Assembly: GCA_011503125.2 (NCBI GenBank)
Contig: WWBZ02000016.1
Location: 930,001-994,000 of the forward strand
Length of the DNA stretch: 64,000 bases
Origin: Botryosphaeria dothidea
Lineage: Eukaryota; Ascomycota; Dothideomycetes; Botryosphaeriales; Botryosphaeriaceae
Direction: 5' to 3'
Shown here in pieces: positions 32,579-43,100 of this stretch; the first letter of the stretch is position 1, and each line of letters opens with the position of its first letter. The notes under the pieces were generated by a model. That model ran no database searches. It was given only the letters and a program-made list of their open reading frames with translations, and had not been told where the DNA came from. A program made the position numbers and the translations under genes.

Positions 32579-34732
32579 CAATCTACGTACACCGAAATCG
32601 ACCTCGAGAAATCGCGCCAAGACTAGTATCTATCGAAAGCCCTTAATTCCCTTAACTAGAATCTCGAATTCTAGCTCCGTAGCTAATCGCGCTATTGCGT
32701 GGTTGCGTGGAAAAGAGGCGCTCAGGAGCTCCGGAACCCAGCACGAACTTCGCACAACCACCACGCCACCAAACCGAGCCCGATTCTAACGAAACTTTAA
32801 CACGGCTTTCTCTAGTATATAGAGAAACCTTAGATAAAGTTGCATAAAGATCCCGCTATAGGTGCATAGGCTGGAGGACTTTTTAGAAAAACCACCCGCA
32901 CTCCGCGCACAGGCCAAACAGAGTTTTCCCTGTTCCATCCCTACCCCGGTTATTCCGATAAGGGATCTACCAAAAGATCTCTAAGCCCTCGGCCCGAGAT
33001 AACGCTTCGTTCACCTCTCGGGACGGATATGGGAAAGAAAAAGCCTCCCCAGGTCCGTAGGCTAATACCCCCGGACCGCCTTAACGAACACTACCTCTTT
33101 GGATCTATCCCCCGAACTATATAAAATCAGATCTCGACTTTTATAAGGTCTGGTAAAGAACCAACCCCCGGAACCTACTAATACTGGACACAAATAAGCC
33201 AAAACTTCTTTAATAAAGAAGTTTATAATATTCTTCTAGAGGAGATCTCTACGCCTATTACTAGGCCTAGTACTCCTCCTCTAGGAACTCGTTTTGACGC
33301 CCTTACCGCCCCCGAGACCCCCGAACGGCCCTCCCTTTCTACGGAAATGGAGGTAGATATCCCGCCTCCCCCAGTCTTCCACCTAGGAGATAAAAGGCCT
33401 CCGCCTACTTCTAGCGTACGAAGCGATACTACCTCTAATCTAGAGGTAGCTATCTATCCCGGGATAAGCGTACGGACTATCCCGCAGCCCGTACGAGCCG
33501 TACCGACCCCCCTACCGCCGCCTACATCTTCGAACCCCTCCTCGACTTCCTCTCTACCCTCTACGGTCTCCGAGGCTATTTTTATAGCTAGAGATTTTAT
33601 CCGAAAGGCCGTAGATCTCTCGAATACCCGAACGGAAGAGTCCCGGCTTCTAGATCTTCTAGAAGTCTTCCGGGACTATACCGAAGAAAACCGCCTTACC
33701 GTACGTAGTATTAGACCTAACCCGTCTACTACTACCTCGATTCCGACTACTAGGAGTTTAAAACCTACTAGTAAAACCCCTCGAACCTACGCCGTAGCTA
33801 CCGCCTCGAATCTCCCTCCGAAACCCTTATTAAAACCTATAAACCCTATTAGTAGACCGCCTTTAAAAGCTCCCGTAGCTATAAAAGGCCCCTCTACTAG
33901 TAGGCAACTAGTACTACGCGAACCGACCCTCCCCGCCTCCTTCTCTACTAGAGAACTAAGAGATTCCTTTAACTCTCGGTTTTCTAGTAAAGAAAAAACC
34001 CCCGTTCTAGCCGCGTGTACTATCTCCCCTAAGGGGAATCTAGTACTAACGACTACGAGCACGTTTTCTAGTAATTATTTACTAGAAAATAAGCCGCTTT
34101 GGGAGTCTATACTCCCATTTAAAGTGGCGGAAAAACCGTATACCTGGTCAAAGGTAGCTGTCCACGGCCTTCCGACTAAGGAGTTCGCTTCTTTAGAAGC
34201 TCTCTCCTTATTAGAAGAAGAGATAGCGACCTTTAATAAAGGTATAAAGCTAGTAGGGACTCCCTACTAGCTTACGCACGCGGAAAAGCGGGTAAATTAG
34301 CCTAAAGGCTCGGTTTGCTTAGCCTTTTCTACCGAATCCGAGGCTAATAGAGCTATTGAAAATAGTCTCTATATAGCCGGTCTTCGCCTTAAGGTCGAAA
34401 GATTAAGGAAAACCTCCTAACGCTCCTTCTTTCCTAGAAAAATCTCCTAGTAACTACTCTTTTCCTATATTTACTCGCTTATATAGAGGTTTTCCCCTCG
34501 GGTTTTTACTCTATTTAAACGTCCGCCCCTTTCCCCCTTATACTTAGCTTTCCCCCCTTTATTTTCCTTAGTTTTACTTATGCCTTTAGCCTAGATCCTA
34601 CCATTCCTTTCCCTTAACTTGCCTTTATCTATCTCGAACTACGCACCCTCTAGGAAGCATCTTTAAATAGGGCCGTCTAAATAGTTTATAACTAAGAATA
34701 GACGTAAAATAAATTAATTAATTAATTAATTA
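32579..34732 (+). mobile_element. F: ORF1-only LINE (half-LINE)
   Basis: A 2.15-kb element flanked by a ~14-bp duplication ATCTTATTTAGGGG (32565-32578 and 34733-34746), with a 3' tail of repeated TTAA (34712-34732). It contains one long frame (33029-34420), no endonuclease or reverse transcriptase, and a ~310-base 3' UTR. The long TSD and simple-sequence tail mean insertion by a LINE machinery. It is richer in GC and less RIP-mutated than the LINE around it. Confidence 0.8.
33029..34420 (+). pseudogene. ORF1 protein of half-LINE F
   Basis: From ATG 33029 the frame runs to TAA 34418 with four in-frame stops (33122, 33179, 34268, 34298), each explicable as a Gln or Trp codon changed by a C:G to T:A transition. 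The longest open part codes 307 residues (33347-34270). The protein begins basic (MGKKKPPQ), has a long Pro/Ser/Thr-rich middle, and ends in a conserved-looking module containing KLVGTPY, GSVCLAFSTESEANRAI and LRLKVERL, which resembles the RNA-binding end of ORF1 proteins of fungal Tad-type LINEs. Such proteins coat LINE RNA. I see no zinc knuckle after the module. Confidence 0.72.
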
Positions 34733-34746
34733 ATCTTATTTAGGGG

Positions 34747-37384
34747 AAGCTTCTTAATAGTATAGAGAACCTACTCTTTAGTAAGGTCTTAGGGAATCTC
34801 TACTAATACTAAGTATATATATCTATCTAGATTTAAGAGGTTAGTAGCTCTAGAAGGTAGGAAGAACTAGTTAGTAAGGATTTCTACCTTAGACTAGTTA
34901 TTATAATATAGTTATTTATCTACTCTCTAGAGAGGTGGGAACTAAGATAGGGCTAGAGGTTCTAGTACCCTTATTCTTACCTACTTTAAGAGCTTCTAGA
35001 GTATAGATAGGTCCGAAGTAATCTTAGCTACTATTCTACGCTATACTTTTATTCTATCTCTTCTAATCTACCTCTTCTTACTATTAGTAATAGTTTAGTA
35101 TACTACTTAGTCCTCCTCTCTCTCTATAGCCGTCTACTTTCTTCTAGCTACTCTAGCCTAGTATACTAGATCCGAATACTTCTTTATCTATTATATAGAG
35201 GCTTAGAACGAGGGTCTCGCTACTAGAATAGTCTTTTAGATTATTCTTTAGATAGCCTTCTAGAGTAGTATAGTAAAGTAATCTAGGTCTACTTTAGTAT
35301 TAAGAAGGGCTACTTTAAGATATTCGAGCTTTAATTAGAGTATATTATTAGTTCTCTTCTAGTCTACTTTCTTCTACTAGAGCCTTAAGGGGCGTAGTTC
35401 TACGAGAGTAGAAGAAAAATTAAGTATAGTAAGAATAGGTAGGTAGTTAGAGGATAATTCGAGCTCCTAGCTAACTCTATAGCTAAGAATTCTCTTCTCT
35501 AGCTACCGTAATATAAAGATAAGGTCTAGAGTACTCTCGCTACTACTATCTCGTCTAGTAATAGTACCTATTAGAAGGGCTAGGTTAAGATTAACTACGG
35601 TAGCTATTTTAATTAGGTTATCCGCTAGAGTATAGTATATTAGGAAGGTTATATCTTTCTAGATAGGATAGTAGAGGTTAAAGTCCCCTAGAAGAATATA
35701 CTTTTCTAGTTTTCTAAGAACTTCTAGTAGAAGAGATAGAGTTTCTAGCGCTATACTAGTATAAGAGGCTAGCGGGGGATTATAGTAGTTATAGATATAG
35801 ATTATATATATCCTAGTAATAAGGGATAGTATAATAAGATCTAGTAAATAAACTATTACTTACTAGAAGTCGGAGCTAATAGCCTTACTTATAAAGAAGT
35901 AGGTTTTTACTACTTTCTTCTAGGGAAAAACTATATAGTAGATAGAATATCTTACTATTATCTTAACCCTCGGATTTCTCTAAGGTTTCTAGATAGCTAA
36001 GATATAGTAGATCTTTAGGTCTACTTCCTTAAAGAGCGGAAGTATTACTCTATCCTTACTCTTATAGACGTTATACTATATAATAGAGAGAGAGCCTATA
36101 TCTAATATTAACTTCCTTCTATCTCTAGGTCCGGCTACGAGGGGGCTAGTAGTATAGGCTATAAGGAGAGAGTTTCCGCGGGCTCTTCTAAGGCGTATTA
36201 TAAGCTATTAAGTCCGGTAAATCTTATTTAGTTAGAAGGCGAGAGGCGGCTTAAGTCTCTTAGCCTGCCTAGTCCCCTCTTAACCGGCTCCTTCTCTCTA
36301 ATCCTCTTTCTTAGTCTAACGGTTAACTAATTAGTTTAAGGCTATATTTTAGTTATTAGGAGTCCTTCCCGGTATCTTTCTAGTACTACTAGGCGGGCCT
36401 AGACGGCCTTAGTATAGTAGGCTCTACGTGCTAAATAGAAGTTACTCTAAGCTATATATCTTTAAGAGTAGTTTACGTACTATATACTTTTCTTAGAGTA
36501 GTCCCTAGTATTATATACCTTACTATACTATTCGTACTTTTTCTTCTTTTTATAATAGTTAGTAATATAACCGTAGGCCTAGTACTTAAAATACTAGGTT
36601 ACTATAAAGGCTACGTTATAGTACTACGCTATATAGATAGTAAAGTTAATAATAAGCTTCTTATTAATAATCTAGTTAGCGGTTTTAGAGTTTATAGTAC
36701 TAAGAATAATAGCTAAGTAAGTTTTCTCCTCTAGGAGCTTCCTCTTTAGCTAGACTAGCTTACTAATATATAGTTCTAGATATAGAGATAGATTCTACTT
36801 CTAGATAGTTTAGATAGCTTAGAGATCTATAGTATTAATTTCTTCTCGAGAAACGTTATATACTAGTACTAAGTATAGCTACTAGTTAGGCCTAACTTCT
36901 TTTTCTAGTTCTATAGTCTATTTCTAGTTTTAGAGAAGAGCTATTCTAGTTACTTTATCCGGTATAAAGATTCTAACGTCTTTACTAGGGAGCTTCTTAG
37001 TAGTAAGTATTTTCTTATACGCCTAGCTTTTTTCTACTTAGATCTTTCTAATAATTATCTTATTTAAGAGCTTAGCTATTTCTTATCTATTTACTATCTC
37101 TAAAAAGTAGAGAGTAAGTTTAGTAGTAGCTAGGAGGGTAGAGGGCTTCGGGGCTACTTAGGCTATAATTTATACCTAGCTACGAGTATTAGGTATAGAT
37201 ATAGAGGTAGCCTAGATACGGTTAACTATCTTTTAAATCTATTAGATCTCTTTAAGAATATTCTTAAGGCCTAGTTTCTTAGTAGTTACCTTTTAGTAAA
37301 TAGTAATATAATTCTAGAAGATTATCTTAGTAATATTAAGAAAATTTTTTATCTAGCTAAAGAGAACTAAAGGAAGGCTAGCGG
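34747..37384 (-). mobile_element. LINE-E 5' half (ORF1, endonuclease), inverted
   Basis: Minus-strand continuation of LINE-E from the F site to the C site. It matches the plus-strand LINE at 56,340-58,990 through ORF1 and the endonuclease domain. At 37385-37389 it meets the C LTR with TSD ATATT, the inverted partner of AATAT at 24352. Many stops. Confidence 0.82.
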
Positions 37385-37389
37385 ATATT

Positions 37390-37806
37390 TATTACGCTAG
37401 GCCTTAGAAATAAGGAAACCTAAGGAACTTAGGTATCGGGAAGGTACGTAGCGTCTAAGAGTTTTACTACCGCTATTAGGATATTACTTATATAAAGAGA
37501 TAGTAGCCGTAGCTAGGTAGGGAAGGTAATAAGATAGGTATTAAGTAATAATTAGAATTAACTACGAAGGTTCTATCTACTATAAACGAGTATAGTTTAT
37601 ATACTATAATTAGCCGGTAGTTAGCTAGACTATAGTATTAGTATAGATAGTAGGGTAGCTAATAGCTAAGAGTAATCTACTTCGGGGGGTCGGGCTTACT
37701 AGCCGCCTAAATAGGTTAAGCGTATTTCGGGGTTCGGCACGTAATAATCCGATCCCGCTTATAAGTTTCTACTATACCGCTTACTCTACTTCCTAGACCC
37801 GTAATA
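37390..37806 (-). repeat. Chromovirus C 3' LTR
   Basis: The complete 417-base LTR, minus orientation (TATTACGGG start when read on the minus strand). A purine tract is on the internal side (37807-37820, GAGAAAGAATAG on minus). Confidence 0.88.
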
Positions 37807-37823
37807 CTATTCTTTCTCTAGAT

Positions 37824-37863
37824 AGCTTTCGGCCCGAAAGCTTTCTTATAAGTATATATATAC
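37824..37863 (+). promoter_or_regulatory. Palindrome plus TATA box before the antisense gene of C
   Basis: AGCTTTCGGCCCGAAAGCT (37824-37842) is a perfect 19-base palindrome with a central C, followed at once by an AT-rich TATATATATA stretch (37853-37862). Element K has the same arrangement at 63194-63232 with different palindrome arms but the same TTCGGCCCGAA core. CGG/CCG half sites are typical of fungal zinc-cluster regulators, so a binding site is possible (inference). Confidence 0.6.
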
Positions 37864-37947
37864 TTCTAAGGTCTTTTTTTTATTAGGAATACTAATTCCC
37901 TTATTATAGTTTTAGCTCGTACCTAGCGTCGTATTATATTAGTCTAG

Positions 37948-38710
37948 CGTATCGTGGTCCGTTATCGTAGGGTCCTTACGGTTTCTCCTTATACCCGCTA
38001 TATTCGTCTAGATTTAGTTTATTACGCCGCTTCTTTCTATCCTACCTATTCCGGCTATACTAAAGAAGATCTTACGACGTACGAGGCTATAGCTTCTTTC
38101 GTTAATACGAAGTATAAGTTAGGCCTTTCTTCCTTTTCTTATCGTAGTAGCTAACTATCTCTTAGTTCGGCGCTTAAATCGGGCTCGTAAGAGTTTAGAG
38201 CGCTAGCTTTAAGAGGTAGCTATAGAGATTAATTAGAACGAGGAGGCCGCTAATACTACTACTACTACTACTAATACGGCGGCTTAGGCGGCGTTAGTAG
38301 CGGCTTAGTATACTAGTCGCGTAGCGAAACGGTTACGAACTCGGTAGTAGAAGAAGCGGCGGTTACGTTTATTACTCCGGTCCGTAGAGTAGCGCGATAT
38401 AGCCCTATTTTCTCGTAAAATACGGTAGCTTAAGTAGAAGGAGCGGATAGAGCGGGAGGCTACTATTCGAGAGAGCCGTCCTTCTTAGAACGTTTCCGAG
38501 GTTTCTACTAAAGAGGCTATACCGTATTTATTTAGCGGGTCTAGTAGTAACGTGGCGGGTACCGATAGCGTAATCTCCCGGTAGGCTCCCGTAGATTAGC
38601 TTTAGATATTACTAGATCCTTCTTCTAGTTTTATATTCTAGAAGGACGCTCTAGGGCTAGACGATCTAGGTTTTATCGGTAGAAGTCCGCGAGAAGTTCT
38701 AGGTAACTAA
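37948..38710 (+). pseudogene. Antisense accessory gene of chromovirus C
   Basis: On the strand opposite pol, a frame from about 37948 to 38111 (RYRRVLTVSPYTRY, DLTTYEAIASF) and a second from about 38165 to 38710 show coding character: a basic helical region (LVRRLNRARKSLE; VAKRLRTR), Thr/Ala runs, and a Ser-rich acidic end (LGLDDLGFIG). All stops in the second part are TAG/TAA consistent with Gln codons. The frame shifts by one between the parts; a GTATAAG..CTTAG intron-like segment lies there but does not by itself restore frame. It aligns with the antisense gene of K (PYTRY vs PYTSY; basic helix). It ends tail to tail with pol, overlapping by about 80 bases. No start ATG survives. Function unknown. 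Confidence 0.6.
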
Positions 38711-40160
38711 AATTTAGTAAGGGTTTCTAGGTATTTTCTAAGTCTTCGTAGTTTTTCTATTTAATAAGGTATTTAAGCTAACCGTTAGAGTCCCTTTTAC
38801 TATCTAGGATTTTCTCGACATTCTATTCCTACGCGTCTTCGGGTTAGATTTCTTTCTTAAGGTATTCCGGTATTTAGGCGTTTTAGGGTGCTAGTTTAAG
38901 GAGTGCTACGTAGAAGACTAGACTTCGGCGTATATTCTTTAGTAATTTAAGTTTAAATATAATAGAGGAAAGTTTTTATTTAATTTCGAAGGGACTAATT
39001 TTCTTATAATCTAATTTAAGACTTAGTCGGTTAGTTTTAAGGTTTCTAGTAAGTAGCTAGACTTTATCTCTCTCTTCTAGGGGTAGCGGCTTCTAGCGCC
39101 TTCGGTTATAGTATATAGCTATACGGTAGTTAATAAATTCGATATCTCGAGCAAGGCTTTAGTATAGTCCTTTTAGTTATTCTACTTAGAGTATTTCTTT
39201 TTACGCTATATTTTTCTAGGAAATAGGTTCTCCGTAGGCTCGGGGTTTAAAACCGTAGTTAACGTAGAACGGCGTTTCTTAGGTTATTTCTACGATTATA
39301 CTATTATATATAAATTAGGCTAGAGGTAGAAATTCTACCTAGTTATTTTATTAGTAGTTTACGTAACTTCGTAGGTATTCTTCTAAGGTTTAATTAAGCT
39401 ATTCTATTTATCTATCCGTCTAAGAGTAGTAGGCGGTAGATAGCTTATACTTTATTCCGAGTTTATTTATTAGGGTCTACTAGAATCGTACGCGGAAGCG
39501 GGTATCTCGGTCTAAGATAATTATCTCTAGTATTCCGTAGTTTACGAGAATATAGCGTAGGAAGATATATACTAGCTTAGGGACTCCCGAGGCTTCTTTA
39601 TAGGGGATAAAGTACCTCTATTTCGAGAGTCTATCTATAATTACTAGAATAGAATCGTAGCGCGTACTAGTAAGGAGTTCTTTAGACTTAGGTAGTTTAG
39701 TAATAAAGTCTAGTATAATAACTTTCTATAGTTAGTCTAGCGGGGTAATTAGCTATAGTTTTCCGTATAGAGCGTAGCGTACTACCTTATTTCGGGCGTA
39801 GTTCTTATATTCTATAATAAACTAGCGTACTTTTTTTTCTAAAATATAGTATATAGAATAATCGCTCTATTCGTTCCGTAGTAGGGTTAATACCGCGGTG
39901 GCCGTAAACTAGAGATATATAGATATTCTTAATTATTTATCGCCTAAGTCGTTAAGATACGTAGACTAGCCCCTTAAAGAGGATAGTTCCTTCTAGACTT
40001 AGTATAAGATTAGAATCTTTCTCGGGGTATTCGCGGATTTACTCTAGGAGTTATTATACTATAGTATCGTTTTCGTAGGCTGCTCGAATATACTCTTCCT
40101 AAGTAATTTCTAAGGGATTAATTTCTTAAGGGAGGTCCGTGCTTAGGACTCCCTCCGGAT
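38631..40160 (-). pseudogene. Chromovirus C integrase and chromodomain
   Basis: Minus-strand text includes an integrase zinc-finger piece (GHRGINPTTERIERLF, ~39,880), the core (VIIDRLSK; ILDRDTRFRVRF; KLGIKYKLSTAYY; ~39,350-39,680), and a C-terminal chromodomain (VEKILDSKRD; LKYLIK; ~38,720-38,830). Numerous TAG/TAA at Gln and Trp positions. The stop near 38631 is the likely natural end. Confidence 0.8.
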
Positions 40161-40173
40161 TTTAAGGTCCTAC

Positions 40174-43100
40174 TATAATAAACGGACCTTAGAGGGGGGG
40201 CGGAGAGACGAGGTAACGAAGCCGGTAAAGATAGTAGGGGTAAAATAATGCCGAAGTATAAGGGTGTAGTTTAAAGGGCGAGGGTACGAGGTACGAGAGA
40301 CGAGGGGCGAGGGACGAGGGGCGAGGGACGAGGGACGAGGGAGGTAAGTAAGGTCTAATTTAAGGCGTACTAAGTTATACGCGAGGAATACTTATTACTA
40401 GACTAAAGAACTAACTATAAAGTAGAGGGGCGAGCTTTATATATATAAAGAACGAACTAAAATACTAGCTTCCTAATTTATAAGTAGGTAAGTCTAGATC
40501 TAGATTTTAAATTAACGAAGGTAAATAAGTAAGGGGTCTATATAAGCCACGTTTATAATAGTAGGCTCTCCTCCCTAGAGGTAAGTTCCTACGAGCCTTT
40601 AGCCTAAGGATCGAGGTTTTAAAGGATAACGTTTATAGAACGTATTAAGGGCCTTAAGGTCTTTAATAAGGTCGTAAGGTTCCTAGGTTGGTATCGAGTA
40701 ACTAGTCTATTTTACGAGGTATTTCGGTTGTCTCCGGGTTGCTTTAACGTCTAGAATCTCTTCTACCCGGTACTCTTCTTCGCCGTTAACGATAACGGGC
40801 GGGGGCGGAGGTTAGACTTAATTAGGTAAGGGGTTAGAGGCCGCGGGTTCGAGTAAAGAGACGTAGAATACGGGGTAGACTTTTATCGTTCTTAGTAGTT
40901 CTAGGCGATAGGTATAAGTCGAGATCTTTCCTAGTATAGGAAAGGGGCTAAGGCGTTTAAAGTCGAGTTTATCCGAAGGTCTTGTTGTCGAGATATACCG
41001 TCTTAGGAGCTAAACGAGGTTACTAGGCTTAAAGACGGGTAGCGAGATACGGTCTTTATTAGCTTATTCTGCGTAGGCATCTTGTGCGAATCGAATTTCT
41101 TAGCGAAGGTAGTTTTCGAGGTTTTCGAGGTTCTCTTAGAAGAGACGTAGGGGTTCGAGTAGGGCTAAGATCGGGTCTTTCCGTAGAATCTTATAACGAG
41201 GGTAGAAGCCGTAGTTTATAAAGAAGGGGGTAACCTTAGTCGTGGTCGAGATTATATTATTATAAGCGAATTTAGTAAGGGAGAGAAAGTCGTTCTAATC
41301 GTCTTATTAGTACGAAACGTAGGCACGAAGGTATTGCTCGAGAATAGCGTTAATACGCTCTATCTAGCCGTCGGTTTGCGGGTAGAAAGCCGTACTAAAG
41401 TTAGTCTTAATAGATAGGGATCTACTAAGAGCTTTAGTAAATTTAGAGGTAAAAATCGAGCCGCGGTTAGATACGAAGTCGTCGGGTAAGCTATATAGTC
41501 GAAAAACGTAGTCTCGATAAAGCTTAGCAAGCTCTATCGAATCGAGGGTTATTTAGCAAGGAATAAAGTAAGCTATTTTAGTTAGTCGATCTACGACTAC
41601 TAATATAGTATCGAACGAGTTAGACGTTAGAAGTTCCGTAATTAAATCGAGAGAAACGGATTACTAGCGGCGTTATAGTACTTTAAGGGGTTTTAAATAT
41701 CTATAGGGGGTATATCGAGCGGGTTTAATTCTTTAGTAGGTCTTATAGTTTCGTATAAAACGAGCTACTATCTGGCGTAGATCTAGCTACTAGAAATTAC
41801 GAGTAACGAGTTTAAATATTACTGCTTAGCCTAGGTATCTAGTAGCCGGGTACGAGTGTCGAGAGCTAATAATTCTTTAGCGGAGGCTTAGATCTTTAGG
41901 AATATAGATAAGTCTATTAACTAGTAAGAGACTATCGTTATTCTTAGAATATACGCCTAAATTTACCTTAGGATGTCGAAGTGCGTAGGTATCGAGTACG
42001 GTAAGGATCTCTTATCTAAGAGTATCCTTATCGAGTACTAAGCGAATTTCACTAGCTAGAGACGGTTCTAGCCTAGCGATTAAATGGCGAGTAGAAATAA
42101 GGGTCGAAATTTCGAATTTTTTAGAGGTAAGGATCGTAGTAGGGGGTAGGCGCCCCTCTCGAGTAGGGAGGTCTCCTAACCGTCTTATTAACGTATCCGC
42201 GCGTTAATTCTTAGTTCCTAGGCGGTAGACGATCTTAAAGTCGAGTTCTAAGAGTTTAATTGCCTAGCGTGCTTGCCGACGGTTTAAGATTTACTTAGAG
42301 GTAAAGCTAGTTAAATTCGAGTAATCTATAAGAACGAGGAGTAGCGAGGAGAGGTTAATAACGAGGGAATAGTATTCCTTTAGGGCTTCCACGATAGCTA
42401 AGAGTTTCTTATCTCCGATACCGTAGTTCTACTCTACGGAGGTTATTTTCTAAGAGTAGTAGGCGATAGGATATAGGATTCTTCTGCTATTATCGTAGGT
42501 TATCTATTAGGATAAAATTACGGAGATAACAAAGTCGGATAAGTCGGTTTTAAGAATAGTTTCGAGTTAGGGGTTAAAGTGTCGGAGGATTAGGTAAGAG
42601 TAGAAGGCTTCCTTAAGATAAGTAAATGCCTTATTCTATTCTTTTCCCTAAGTAAAACGAATATTCTTAGCTAGGAGCCTAAAGAGAGCTCTAGCTTTTC
42701 GAGAGTATCCTTTAATAAATCTTCGGTAAAAGTTTATAAAGCTAAGAAACGATTAAAGATCTTTAACTAAGCGAGGAGCCTCCTAGTCTCTTACGGCGGC
42801 TACCTTAGCCGGGTCTATAAAGATACCGTCTAGGGAGATAACGAAGCTAAGGAACGTAGTCGAAGTCGTATAGAAGTCGTATTTTTCGCCTTTTACGTAC
42901 AGGCCTACTTTACGAAGTTTTTCGAGAACTAATTAGACGTATTCGTGGTACTCCTCTTCTATTTCCGAGTAGATAAGAATATTATCTAAGTAGACGACGT
43001 ACTAGCGGTCGAGATATTTACGTAGTATATCGTTAACGAATTATTAGTAGGTAGTAGGCGTATTCGTAAGGCTAAAGGGTATAATAAGGTACTCGTATAG

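Larger units (their letters stand above)
37807..40173 (-). mobile_element. Chromovirus C internal region (3' part)
   Basis: The internal part of C from integrase to the 3' LTR; the 5' part of pol and gag are missing, lost where B inserted at 40174. Integrase and chromodomain are on the minus strand (38,630-40,160), and an accessory frame lies on the plus strand next to the LTR (37,950-38,710). Strongly RIP-mutated. Confidence 0.85.
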
